Shown here: in pieces, positions 53,389 through 61,802 of the stretch
Layout: the number at the start of each line of letters is the position of its first letter
Numbering within the stretch: the first letter of the stretch is position 1
The notes under the pieces: model-generated
The model's input: only the letters and a program-made list of their open reading frames with translations
Told to the model about the DNA's origin: nothing
Database searches by the model: none
Made by a program: the position numbers and the translations under genes
From: Actinomadura alba
Lineage (GTDB): Bacteria; Actinomycetota; Actinomycetes; Streptosporangiales; Streptosporangiaceae
DNA: 64,000 nt
NCBI RefSeq assembly: GCF_014323705.1
Contig: NZ_JABVEC010000011.1
Span: 1-64,000, forward strand
Reading direction: 5' to 3'

Positions 53389-54195
53389 CTAGTTGAAGAT
53401 TCGCAAGTCGGAGATCGCACCGCCGGACACCAGCGCGACGTACAGGTCCGCGACCACCAGCGAGCCCAGCGTGATCAGCGCGAACTGCCCGTGCCGCTCG
53501 TTCAGCTTCGAGACCTGACCCCACGCCCAGTAGCGCACGGGGTGCTTGGAGAAGTTCTTGAGCCGCCCGCCCACGATGTGCCGGCACGTGTGGCAGGACA
53601 GGGTGTAGGCCCACAGCAGGATCACGTTGGTGACCAGGATCAGCGTGCCCAGCCCGATGCCGAATCCGCCGTCCTTGCCGTGGAACGCCTTGAGCGCGTC
53701 CCAGGTGTTGACGAGCGAGATCAGGAATGCCGCGGCCCAGAAGTAGCGGTGCAGGTTCTGCCCGATCAGCGGGAACCGCCGCTCGCCGGTGTACTTGCCG
53801 TGCGGCTCACGTACGGCGCATCCCGGCGGCGAAGCCCAGAACGAGCGGTAGTAGGCCTTGCGGTAGTAGTAGCAGGTCAACCGGAAGAGCAGCAGGAACG
53901 GCAGAGAGATCGCCGCGAAGGGAACGAAGAACGGCAGCTCGGGAATGAACCTGCCGAAGTCGGCGGCCTCCGGAGCACACGCCTCACTCACGCACGGCGA
54001 GTAGAACGGGGTCAGATAGTGATACTCCTCGACCCAGTACCACTTGCCCATCATCGCCCGTACGGTCGCGTACACCACCCAGCTCGTGAAGATCACGAAG
54101 GTGATGATCGGCGCCTTGCGCCAGTTGTCCGTGCGGAGCGTGCGCTCCTTTATCTGGGCCCGTTTCTTGGTGACGGGCGCTTCCAGGGTGCTCAT
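53389..54195 (-). CDS. sdhC: Succinate dehydrogenase membrane anchor, Rv0249c-type
   Basis: 268 aa from ATG 54195. Five membrane helices (APIITFVIFTSWVVYATVRA, FFVPFAAISLPFLLLFRLTC, YFWAAAFLISLVN, LGTLILVTNVILLWAYTLSC, FALITLGSLVVADLYVALV) and the motif SCHTCRHIVGGRLKNFS. Resembles the M. tuberculosis Sdh1 anchor; that complex donates electrons to menaquinone. First gene of the second sdh operon. Confidence 0.88.
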   Translation of the reverse strand: MSTLEAPVTKKRAQIKERTLRTDNWRKAPIITFVIFTSWVVYATVRAMMGKWYWVEEYHYLTPFYSPCVSEACAPEAADFGRFIPELPFFVPFAAISLPFLLLFRLTCYYYRKAYYRSFWASPPGCAVREPHGKYTGERRFPLIGQNLHRYFWAAAFLISLVNTWDALKAFHGKDGGFGIGLGTLILVTNVILLWAYTLSCHTCRHIVGGRLKNFSKHPVRYWAWGQVSKLNERHGQFALITLGSLVVADLYVALVSGGAISDLRIFN

Positions 54196-54595
54196 CGCCC
54201 GCTCACCGCCCCCCGGTCGACGCCCGGACCGATGAGCGCCGCGCGCGTCGGCCGCAGGCCATTCCGCTCGCTGCGTCCGGACCCGCTCGCGCTCATCGCT
54301 CACGCTCCTTTGACTGGGTCATCGGGGACCTCTCCACCTCCCAAGACGCGCCGTACCGGCGCGTTCCCTGGGCCATTCGAAGGGGACGCGTCAGTCTGCC
54401 GCCGTCTCATCGCGGCTACAAGCCGTACATGCGTCCGTAACACGGAAACGTTAGGGCACCAGCCTGTCACTGTGACACGGGCGACAGGGCCCTGGGGGTG
54501 TGAACCTGACCACACCGATCAACCCCGGCGCTGACAAGGGCGCGGATCCGCCGCTGCGGACGCGGCAGCCTCAACAACACCGCCGGTATCGGAGG
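54196..54595. other. Intergenic region upstream of second sdh operon
   Basis: 400 bases with no supported gene. It contains the promoter of the sdh operon, the palindrome TGTCACTGTGACA at 54465-54477, and the 3' flank of the small membrane gene at 54596. The open frame that extends sdhC upstream (to 54303) is Arg/Gly-rich and not convincing. Confidence 0.5.
54465..54477. promoter_or_regulatory. Palindrome TGTCAC-T-GTGACA upstream of second sdh operon
   Basis: Perfect 6-bp arms around one base, 270 bases before the sdhC start. It resembles a CRP/FNR-type or redox-regulator half-site pair; distance from the gene is long unless the leader is long. Confidence 0.35.
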
Positions 54596-55036
54596 TCAGT
54601 ATCCGGCGAAGGACTCGCTTCGACGGCGGCGGGCCACCGTGCGCACGCCCACCACGGTACCCACGGCGGCGGCCGCGATGGGCACGACCACCCCGGGCAC
54701 CGGGGAGATGCCTTCCACTGGGCGTGCGTTGGTGAGCAGAGCCACCGCCACGGGCCCGGCCGCGGCGATGGCATGGCTCCGCCATCCCTCGGCCATGCCC
54801 GCCCGGCCGAGCCGGGGCGCCGCGAGCCGCCCGGCGACCACTCCGCACAGCAACTGCATGATCACGACCGCGGCGGCGGAGGCCCAGAAGAACCCGTCCG
54901 ACAGAGCGAACGCGGTTGCCGTCACACTGACGACCACCACCACCGCGAACAGCGCGATCACACCGAGCAGCGTGACGCCCGCGGTCAGGCCGATCACTCT
55001 TGCGATCCGAAGCCGGTCACCAATCCGCTCGCTCAT
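54596..55036 (-). CDS. Small four-helix membrane protein
   Basis: 146 aa. Helices at about 14-38, 44-64, 85-105 and 112-130, with an Arg-rich C-terminal tail (RTVARRRRSESF). No family recognised. Its ATG overlaps the lipoprotein stop (ATGA), so it is the third gene of the large-exported-protein/lipoprotein/membrane-protein operon. Confidence 0.7.
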   Translation of the reverse strand: MSERIGDRLRIARVIGLTAGVTLLGVIALFAVVVVVSVTATAFALSDGFFWASAAAVVIMQLLCGVVAGRLAAPRLGRAGMAEGWRSHAIAAAGPVAVALLTNARPVEGISPVPGVVVPIAAAAVGTVVGVRTVARRRRSESFAGY

Positions 55037-55638
55037 CCGCCTCCCTCCGTCACCCGCAGCGACATGAGCGCCTCCGAAAGACGAGTCGCGGCGATGCCGC
55101 CTTCCGGCGCACGGACGACGAAGTCCAGGTGGGCTCCGTCCTCGGTCCGTACATAGAGATCGATGACCTCCATCTGGGAGGTCTCGCCCGCGTCCACACC
55201 GATCGTGTACAAGCCCTCGAAACGGTGCGCCCGCTCGGCTCCCGCCACCTTGACGGCGCGGTCGACGCGCACTCGACGTCCTGTGATCGCGCTCAGCGCC
55301 CGGTACTGGCCGAGTTGGTCACCGAACGACAGCCGCGCGGGCCGCTCTGTGCTCACGCGGATCTGTCCCTGTGACACGCCCGGCCGGATCTGCGGGCCGT
55401 CGACCAGCACCATGGGGTGCCCGAGGCGGTCCTTGTCCCGGCGCACCGTCCAACCCTGTGGATAGGCGAACGCGTACCCATCGCCGCGATACGAGGTGAA
55501 GCCGGACGGGACGCGTCGCGGCCGGTCCTCGGCAGAGCATCCTCCTATCACCGGTACGCAGAGCAGCAGCACGGCCGCGACCGCCACGGTCGCTCTACGC
55601 GACCTCCGCGCCGCATGCCTGGTGATCGCGACGGTCAT
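55033..55638 (-). CDS. LpqN/PsbP-like lipoprotein
   Basis: 201 aa from ATG 55638, overlapping the upstream stop (ATGA). Signal with lipobox IGGC (about residues 31-34). The domain FTSYRGDGYAFAYPQGWTVRR, MEVIDLYVRTEDGAHLDFVV and RLSEALMSLRV is the PsbP/LpqN-like fold common in actinobacterial lipoproteins. Translationally coupled to the large pilin-segment protein, so it probably helps anchor or fold it outside the membrane. Confidence 0.75.
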   Translation of the reverse strand: MTVAITRHAARRSRRATVAVAAVLLLCVPVIGGCSAEDRPRRVPSGFTSYRGDGYAFAYPQGWTVRRDKDRLGHPMVLVDGPQIRPGVSQGQIRVSTERPARLSFGDQLGQYRALSAITGRRVRVDRAVKVAGAERAHRFEGLYTIGVDAGETSQMEVIDLYVRTEDGAHLDFVVRAPEGGIAATRLSEALMSLRVTEGGG

Positions 55639-57206
55639 CGAGTGCCGCACCCCTTCCACGGAAGCCATCCCACTCCCGGTTTGAAGTACTCCGCGCTGGT
55701 CGCATTGCTCTTGTTGCGCTCCCATTCGAAGGCGAGCCCCCCGAGCGGCGTGCTCAGGCTGGGTTGCGCGGTCCGCGCCTGATAGTCGTAGTTGACTCTG
55801 GACATTTTCCCGGCTCCGGCGTCCCACATCTGGTCCAAGAGGGACGCCGCGTCGATCGCGCCATTCGGAGTCTGCGCCAAAGTCTGCACCGCCCCGTCGA
55901 AGACGCGTTTATCAAGCGGATTGGTCAGATCCAGCTCTTTCGTCGTCCGCCATCGTCCTCCGCCCAGGGAATCCTGATACCAGCCGGCCACCTTGAGGGC
56001 ATCGGGCCCCAATTTGGCGTCCCCACGCCAATGCCAGGACAACTGGTTGTCGTTCAATATCGAGAAGCTCTTCGGCTTTCCGTTCTTGTCGATGGTGTAG
56101 CCGTACATCCGGGATGCCGTGTGACGGCCACCGACGCCGGCGCCCGAATCGGAGGCCAGCACCCTTTGCAGGTTAGGGGGGATGGTGACCGGCATTCCAC
56201 CGAGCTGGACGGCCCGCCTCTGGAGTTCGGCGATGGCCTTCGACAGATCGGCCGGTATGCGCCGGTCAAGTTTGAGCTGTTTGAGCACCTTCTCGAAATC
56301 CAGTTCCACCGATTCCATGATCTGGTTGCTGGCCTGGAGATAATACGTCGTGTCGCCGTTCTCGTTGTCCTTTATGACGCCGCCTGAGGCCGTCGCCCAG
56401 TCTCTGCCTACGATCGAGAACGGTAGCTTGCCGAGCCCGATGTCATTGTAGAACCCCGCCCAGAGGCCACCATCGACCATTTCCTGCGAGGGTTTTCGAT
56501 CGGGCTCCTTGGCTCCCATGAACTCCTCGAACGGGTCGCCGATGACGGGCAGGCCGCCGATCATCCTGGTGATCAGCCCACTGGGGGGAAGGGTTCGGAT
56601 GGCGACCTTCGCCCAGCCGTTAGCACCACCGATTCGATAGTCGCGCAGTTGTTCCCGGAAGGCGCGAGCCTCCTTTTCGCTGCCGAAGTTGTAGATCTCG
56701 GTGTCGGTGCCCTCGATGGTGGCCCAGATACCGGCGTTGACCTCCACTGGCCCGATCTTGTCGATCGACGCGTTGGCACCGCCGTCCGACCATCCCATGT
56801 CCCAGACCTGCCACTGATCGCTGCCGTCGGCCCGCTTGTTGTGGCGGACCGTGATCTGGCTTCCTCCGTCGGCCATGGCTTCGAGACGCCTCTTGATTCC
56901 GAGGGTCGCGGAGGGCTCCAAGTACTCGTTGTCGATAGAGGTCAGGCATGCGCCGGTCGGGATGTCCGGGTCCACCGCGACCGGTTGCGGCACCACGGGC
57001 GCCACAGGTGGGGTCCGCGCCTTGTCGCATTCGTCCACGGCACCGCCCGCCCGCAGGACCCTGCAGATCTGGTTCCTGGTCTCGTCAGCGATGTCGTCCG
57101 GGATCGGCGCGAGGAACAACGCGCCCGCCACCGCCGCGACGAGAGCCAGCACTCCGAGGTAATCCAAGGCAGCCGCGCCCCGGTCGTCATTCAGTCGCCG
57201 GCCCAC
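55635..57206 (-). CDS. Large exported protein with Tad-like membrane segment
   Basis: 523 aa from GTG 57206, fixed by GAGGAGGG just upstream; an upstream TTG frame is rejected. Residues about 8-33 (DDRGAAALDYLGVLALVAAV and on) form a class III-pilin/TadE-like signal and helix. Two Cys follow (ICRVL and VDECDK), then a large soluble region with no recognised domain: DGSDQWQVWDMGWSDGG, LPVIGDPFEEFMG, QLSWHWRGDAKLGPDALKV, ending GVGWLPWKGCG. Paralogue of the gene at 57433. Coupled to a lipoprotein and a small membrane protein. Confidence 0.75.
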   Translation of the reverse strand: MGRRLNDDRGAAALDYLGVLALVAAVAGALFLAPIPDDIADETRNQICRVLRAGGAVDECDKARTPPVAPVVPQPVAVDPDIPTGACLTSIDNEYLEPSATLGIKRRLEAMADGGSQITVRHNKRADGSDQWQVWDMGWSDGGANASIDKIGPVEVNAGIWATIEGTDTEIYNFGSEKEARAFREQLRDYRIGGANGWAKVAIRTLPPSGLITRMIGGLPVIGDPFEEFMGAKEPDRKPSQEMVDGGLWAGFYNDIGLGKLPFSIVGRDWATASGGVIKDNENGDTTYYLQASNQIMESVELDFEKVLKQLKLDRRIPADLSKAIAELQRRAVQLGGMPVTIPPNLQRVLASDSGAGVGGRHTASRMYGYTIDKNGKPKSFSILNDNQLSWHWRGDAKLGPDALKVAGWYQDSLGGGRWRTTKELDLTNPLDKRVFDGAVQTLAQTPNGAIDAASLLDQMWDAGAGKMSRVNYDYQARTAQPSLSTPLGGLAFEWERNKSNATSAEYFKPGVGWLPWKGCGTR

Positions 57207-57274
57207 CGGCCCTCCTCGCTCCGATTCACGGAGCGCATGCTCGCACGCAGGTGGCCAGCAGAAACGGGCCCATG

Positions 57275-57291
57275 GACCCAAAAACGGACCT
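57275..57291 (-). promoter_or_regulatory. GACCC direct-repeat pair upstream of the 57206 gene
   Basis: GACCC (57275-57279) and GACCT (57287-57291) 12 bases apart, about 70 bases upstream of the GTG, in locally AT-rich DNA. The same arrangement occurs before two other Tad-locus genes. Confidence 0.35.
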
Positions 57292-57432
57292 AAAAAATGA
57301 TTACCCTAAGAGTCGCTAAATACCAGTAACATGGAGTTACCAGAGTGTAACGAACTTGCGGTTGTACACCTCTCATGGCGCTTCTTCAGTACTATTCGTC
57401 ACCTCCCTCACGGCCTCCCTCCCATCTGACGG

Positions 57433-58776
57433 TCAGGCGTGACACTCTGCCCAGGGCACCCTTCCCTTCCCGTTCTGCCAGATCTCGGCTCCGGCGAGGG
57501 CATTGCTCTCCCGCTCGAGCTTCAGCTCTCCGAAGATCCGGCCGAGGTCGCCGAGCACCTGTGCGCTGACCTTCGCGTTGCCCACGCTGGAGTCGTAGGT
57601 CTGCCGGGTCATGGTCCCGGCGGTCTCGAACCGCCGCCGCAGCCCGTCGGCGGCCGGGGTGAGCTCGGCGGCGACCCCCAGCGGGGCGTACCAGAGGAAG
57701 TCCCGCACCGCTTGGAGGTTCGCCCGGTCGTTCACCTCGAGGGTGCTCTGCTCGATCGTGCGGCTCCCCCCTTGGGGCACCTGCACGTTCACGGCGAGTT
57801 GTTTGAGCCGGTCCACCGTGCTGACCTTGTCGGCGGCACGCCCGAACCAGTTCAGCTGGGTGTCGACCAGCTTGGTGAATCTCACCGGCCTACCGCTCCG
57901 ATCCAAGGTGAACTGATACGACGTCGTTCCCTTGCCCTTGGCCGTCGCTCCGAAGTCGGGCCAGTTCTTCGTCAGGTACAGGCGCATCTGGGCGGGGAGC
58001 TTGAGCGGGGCGCCGTACTTACGCTGTGCGAGCCGCTCCAACTCGTCGATCCCCTGGTTCACCGCCCCGTTGAAGCGCTCGCGCGCCTTCTGTGGCATGA
58101 CCACTCCGAGATCGAAGACCACTGAGGACTCGACCTCACCCGACGACTTGAACGTGACGGTGAGGTCCCCGTTGGCAGCGCGCCGCACCCCCGTCTGGTG
58201 CCAGCCGCGTAGCCCCGCGGACACGCCCAGCAACTTCCCCAGTTGCCCCTTGGCGGTGAGACCCGCCGTCGGGCCCACCTCCGCCGACCATTCCACCGGC
58301 GGTGGCATCGGTTCCCTCCGCAGCAGCCGCTGGATTCCATCGCCCACCCATGGCAGCTTTTTCGCCAGACCGGTCAGCGGACCACTGATCGGATTGTTAC
58401 TGATCGCGATATCGTGCAGTTGCCGAGCGCGGTTTCGCGCATATTTCCACGGGAAGTCTTCGGCCTCCTGCCGGCTGTCGAAGACGTAGGTGTCGCCCAG
58501 CGTGGCATTCCCGCCGAGCCAGGCCCCGATCGGCGCCTCCCGGGTGCGATTCGTGGCGACGCCGAGCGGATCGTCGGAATCGACCTGGGCATTGGGCGTG
58601 CCGTCCGTCTGCAACGCGGCCTCGCCCCAACCGTAGAACTGCACCTGCCACTGGTTCTTGCCGCCCGGCCGTACGACCTTGCGGATCTGGTATCCGAGCC
58701 TGGCGCCGAAGCGCGGATCCTGCACTGCCCCGGCCCCACGGTCCAGGGGCGGCAGCCGCTCAGGATTTATCCGCAA
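57433..58776 (-). CDS. Paralogue of the 55635 protein lacking the membrane segment
   Basis: 447 aa if TTG 58776 is used; the frame is open for about 100 bases further but has no better start, and GTG 58725 is possible. Same architecture as the neighbour after its pilin segment: GGKNQWQVQFYGWGEAAL, TYVFDSRQEAEDF, LPWVGDGIQRLL, TQLNWFGRAADKVSTVDRLK, ending GKGRVPWAEC. The N-terminus reads LDRGAGAVQDPRFGARLG: DRGA matches the neighbour's signal, then about 75 residues holding the helix are missing. Either an internal deletion or a protein that now stays inside. Confidence 0.65.
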   Translation of the reverse strand: MRINPERLPPLDRGAGAVQDPRFGARLGYQIRKVVRPGGKNQWQVQFYGWGEAALQTDGTPNAQVDSDDPLGVATNRTREAPIGAWLGGNATLGDTYVFDSRQEAEDFPWKYARNRARQLHDIAISNNPISGPLTGLAKKLPWVGDGIQRLLRREPMPPPVEWSAEVGPTAGLTAKGQLGKLLGVSAGLRGWHQTGVRRAANGDLTVTFKSSGEVESSVVFDLGVVMPQKARERFNGAVNQGIDELERLAQRKYGAPLKLPAQMRLYLTKNWPDFGATAKGKGTTSYQFTLDRSGRPVRFTKLVDTQLNWFGRAADKVSTVDRLKQLAVNVQVPQGGSRTIEQSTLEVNDRANLQAVRDFLWYAPLGVAAELTPAADGLRRRFETAGTMTRQTYDSSVGNAKVSAQVLGDLGRIFGELKLERESNALAGAEIWQNGKGRVPWAECHA

Positions 58777-59111
58777 GAATCGCCGCGCACCTGGGAGATT
58801 GGCATGCGGATTGGCCGGAGAAAATGAGCCCTTGGACCCAAGGTCAGACCCAAGAATGCCCTGACCATTTTATCGCAATAATCCGTTCCCGCAAATTTCA
58901 CTGTACATTTACCGACAATTCGGCCGAATAGCGAAAAGGCGATGGGCGGGCGGTTCGCGGAGACGCCGGGACAGGGGCGCACTTCGGGTGACGAGAAGAC
59001 GGGCGGAGATTGGATCAGGTTGGGCCCTAGGGCCCTTCAGACGCGTCACCGAGTTCCCTAGGGTCGCACCCGAGGATCGGGCTGGACTCTGAACACGGGC
59101 GGTGACCTCGG
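58777..59111. other. Divergent intergenic region with several palindromes
   Basis: 335 bases between the two divergent genes. It holds the GACCC pair (58835-58851), the 14-bp palindrome GGGCCCTAGGGCCC (59022-59035) and a second CCCTAGGG (59056-59063) 31 bases from the first one's CCCTAGGG core. Nothing coding. Confidence 0.55.
58835..58851 (-). promoter_or_regulatory. GACCC direct-repeat pair upstream of the 58776 gene
   Basis: Two exact GACCCAAG copies' cores 12 bases apart (58835-58839, 58847-58851). The left one lies in CCTTGG-AC-CCAAGG, itself a near-palindrome. Confidence 0.35.
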
Positions 59112-60311
59112 GTGAGGCTGACAAGCGGACGCTGGAGCGCCGGACGGCCCGATGAGGGCGGGATGCAGCTCGTCATGTTGATGGCAATGATCAGTCTCAT
59201 CGCTCTCACCGTGGTCATCGTCCCACTGGCTCAGGCCAACGACATGCGCACCAGGGCACTGACGGCGGCCGACGCGGCGGCCATCGGTGCGGTCACGGTG
59301 CTACGGGACGAGGCGGTCTCAGTCGCACGCAGTGGCGTGGACCCCAACGGCCTGGGGCTGTGGATGGTGGTCCCCAACATCAGTGTCGAGGATCCCGAGT
59401 ACAACCAGGTGGCCCGCAAGTACGCCAGGCAGAACGACGCCGACCTGGTCGGCAAGGTTCAGCCCTCTGGGCAACTCGGCTACACCATGAAAGCCTCGGT
59501 GCGGACCATGGACTGCCTGCTCAAAGACGAGGACGAACTCACCGCCAAGGAGAGAGAGGACCTCAGACTCGGCCGCAACCTCTGCACCGATGCGGCCGGG
59601 AAGCGCGGGATCGGTCGCGGCGGGGGCGGGGGGATCAGCATCGCGACGCTCCATATGCCCATCTGCGGTTACTACTACGACCCGCCCGACGAGAACGGCG
59701 ACCGCGCCCCGAACGCGATGTGGTGCGGCCCGGACAAGACCGTGGTCTGGCGTCCAGGCTGGTCGTTGGACCGGAAGTCGACCGCCAAGCTGTTCAAGAT
59801 CCGTCTTGTCGCCAAGGAGTCCTCCGTCCCGTACACGGGTGGCCCGAAGCTCTCGATGCCCCACACCGGGCCGATCCCCCAGCCCGATCTCTCGGAACTG
59901 CCCGACGATGTCTCCGATCTCGTGAGCAAGATCCTGCAATACGCCCTGGCGCAGATCGGGAAGCCGTACGTATGGGGCGCGACCGGGCCGAACGCCTTCG
60001 ACTGCTCCGGGCTCGTCATGGCCGCCTACCGCGCGGCCGGAGTCCCGATTCCTCGTACCACCTTCCAGCAGTGGCCGTTCGGCGTGCGAGTGCCGAACGG
60101 TCAGGAGAAGCCGGGAGATCTGGTGTTCTTCAACAGCGGTCCGGGGTCCAGCTCCAGCTCCCCCGGCCATGTGGGGCTCGTGCTCGACCCGGCGAAGAAC
60201 ATAATGATCGAGGCTGCCTGCACGAAGTGCGGCCCGATCCGCACCTCGTCCTACAACCGCAGCAAGCTGATGGGCTTCACCCGCCCCCTGGATCGCTTCA
60301 AGAAGAAGTGA
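59112..60311 (+). CDS. TadE/G-like protein fused to NlpC/P60 peptidase
   Basis: 399 aa from GTG 59112. N-terminal DEGGMQLVMLMAMISLIALT and QANDMRTRALTAADAAAIGA are the membrane helix and following segment of TadE/TadG pseudopilin-like proteins. A middle region with Cys pairs is followed by a full NlpC/P60 domain from about residue 275: YVWGATGPNAFDCSGLVMAA with catalytic Cys near 297, then SPGHVGLVLD with the His. This ties a pilus-type anchor to a cell-wall endopeptidase, which would open the wall at the pilus. Followed by a terminator. Confidence 0.85.
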   Translation: MRLTSGRWSAGRPDEGGMQLVMLMAMISLIALTVVIVPLAQANDMRTRALTAADAAAIGAVTVLRDEAVSVARSGVDPNGLGLWMVVPNISVEDPEYNQVARKYARQNDADLVGKVQPSGQLGYTMKASVRTMDCLLKDEDELTAKEREDLRLGRNLCTDAAGKRGIGRGGGGGISIATLHMPICGYYYDPPDENGDRAPNAMWCGPDKTVVWRPGWSLDRKSTAKLFKIRLVAKESSVPYTGGPKLSMPHTGPIPQPDLSELPDDVSDLVSKILQYALAQIGKPYVWGATGPNAFDCSGLVMAAYRAAGVPIPRTTFQQWPFGVRVPNGQEKPGDLVFFNSGPGSSSSSPGHVGLVLDPAKNIMIEAACTKCGPIRTSSYNRSKLMGFTRPLDRFKKK

Positions 60312-60540
60312 GCCGCACCGAGTTCTGTGGAGACTCCAGGCGGAGGTCGATGCAGGGTGGCCGCTACAAACGCCTACGGGCATTCGGCCGTACGGTCGCC
60401 CGCCTGGCCGCCGGCTCGTGACCCGCTGCCGGGCACTGACCGTCGAGATCAACCAGATCCAGCCGCTTCGCGAAGCATCACAAAGTCCTTTGGTACCGAC
60501 TTAGGCCGCACGTGATCCTTAGCATTTATCGCACAAAAGC

Positions 60541-60574
60541 ACTGGGCGAGAAGGACAGTTCCTTCTCGCCCAGT
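60541..60574. terminator. Perfect 15-bp hairpin between the NlpC fusion and the pilin-like gene
   Basis: ACTGGGCGAGAAGGA and exact complement with a CAGT loop, TTT on the + side and AAAAG on the - side. Ends both convergent transcripts. The rest of 60312-60660 (349 bases) shows nothing coding. Confidence 0.85.
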
Positions 60575-60660
60575 TTGACCACCGGAATCCAGCACCATTT
60601 GGCAAACGGATTACACTCTTCCGGATACTGCCTCGACATGGAGGCAGCCACTTTGGTCGG

Positions 60661-60876
60661 TTAAGGCTCCTTCTTCGGTCCGCCACCGGTGTCTGTTCCG
60701 GTCACTTGTTCGACCTTGGCCTTGGCCGAATCGCCGATCAGCTTGGGAAGTCCCGCCGCAATGAGCGCGCCGAAGATCAGTACCGCGATCACGATAAGGC
60801 TGAGCCAGCCAACGAATTGGTCGCCCCGATCGTCACCCTTCCGGAGAAGTGCAAGGCGATTCCGCATGAGGTTCAT
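60661..60876 (-). CDS. Small pilin-like membrane protein (candidate Flp/TadE-type subunit)
   Basis: 71 aa from ATG 60876 with AGGAG five bases upstream. LLRKGDDRGDQFVGWLSLIV, then IAVLIFGALIAAGLPKLIGD: a short charged N-terminus ending in Gly, an acidic residue just after it, and one long helix, which is the layout of Flp-type prepilins processed at G. The tail is polar (KAKVEQVTGTDTGGGPKKEP). Downstream of the response-regulator gene by 266 bases; probably the pilus subunit or a minor one. Confidence 0.65.
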   Translation of the reverse strand: MNLMRNRLALLRKGDDRGDQFVGWLSLIVIAVLIFGALIAAGLPKLIGDSAKAKVEQVTGTDTGGGPKKEP

Positions 60877-60954
60877 ATTTTCTCCTGTCCGGGGAGAACG
60901 ATTTCCTGTGATACACAAGATAAAGACGCCGCCCAGGGCATTCCAGGGCCTACA

Positions 60955-60981
60955 GACCCAATCCAGACCCACACCGGACCC
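60955..60981 (-). promoter_or_regulatory. Three GACCC repeats at exact 11-base spacing upstream of the pilin-like gene
   Basis: GACCC at 60955-60959, 60966-60970 and 60977-60981, each one helical turn apart, about 80-105 bases upstream of the ATG at 60876. Candidate binding array for the LuxR-type regulator encoded next door. Confidence 0.45.
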
Positions 60982-61142
60982 ATGTCTCACCGCGACCGGC
61001 GGGAATGTCCCCCGCTGGAGGTGCCGGTGAGCGATCGCGCTCTCCCGTTGGCCGCCCGGCGGCGGATTTCCGGGCGAAGGGGCGGCGGGGTCGCCGCCCC
61101 GGCGCACGCACGTGGCCCCTAGGGCCCGTCGCACCACCCAGT

Positions 61143-61802
61143 TCAGCGATCATCCGCTTCCGTGCCCAGCCAACGCGCTATCGCAGCCGCCCGGTTGTCC
61201 ACGTTCAGCTTGGCGAAGATCCTGTTGACGTGATTCTTCACCGTCTTCTCGGTCAGAAAGAGATGCGCTGCTATCCGGCGGTTGACCCTGCCTTGCGCGA
61301 TCAGATCCATCACCTCGGCCTCGCGCGGCGACAGCCCGTGCGCGACCCTGCCCAGGGTGGTCCCGCGTGTGCTGAGCGGCGCGCCCTTGACCGCCTCCAT
61401 CAACGCGGCGGCGGCGGCCGGCGACAGCGGATTGACGGCACCGCTCGCCGCGGATCGCACGGCGGAGGCCAACTCGCCCACGCTGAATGTGCCGTGCACG
61501 AGATAGCCACTCGCCCCGTTTCGGATGGCTACGCGGATCACCTCGGGTTCATCGGTGTAGGTCAGCATCAGTACCTTGCTGAGCCTGCTGATCGGGCCCA
61601 CGGCCGTGATGCCGTCGACCAATGGCATCCGCACGTCCAACAGCACAAGGTCGGGACGGTGCCGTTCGGTCTGGACGAGCGCCTGTTCCCCATTCGCCGC
61701 CTCACCGACGACCTCGACCTCGCTGGTCGCCTCAAGGAGGGCGACGAGCCCGGAGCGGACGACGGGATTGTCATCGGCAACGACGACCCTGACGATGCTC
61801 AT
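61143..61802 (-). CDS. LuxR/NarL-family response regulator
   Basis: 219 aa. Receiver domain with acidic pocket VVVADDNPVV, phosphorylation Asp in LVLLDVRMPLVDGI (about residue 55) and the conserved Thr/Lys side partly degenerate (LMLTYTDEPEV); C-terminal LuxR HTH LSPREAEVMDLIAQGRVNRR, FLTEKTVKNHVNRIFAKLNV. ATGA overlap with the kinase. Likely controls the Tad locus itself. Confidence 0.93.
   Translation of the reverse strand: MSIVRVVVADDNPVVRSGLVALLEATSEVEVVGEAANGEQALVQTERHRPDLVLLDVRMPLVDGITAVGPISRLSKVLMLTYTDEPEVIRVAIRNGASGYLVHGTFSVGELASAVRSAASGAVNPLSPAAAAALMEAVKGAPLSTRGTTLGRVAHGLSPREAEVMDLIAQGRVNRRIAAHLFLTEKTVKNHVNRIFAKLNVDNRAAAIARWLGTEADDR

Noticed and set aside
53384..54303. Upstream extension of the second sdhC to 54303
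   Set aside because: The added 36 residues are Arg/Gly-rich with no homology pattern; ATG 54195 starts a typical anchor.
54851..54866. Sixteen bases identical to the 31.4-kb palindrome arm (CAACTGCATGATCACG)
   Set aside because: They lie inside a well-behaved coding frame (VIMQLL) without the second arm, so probably a chance match.
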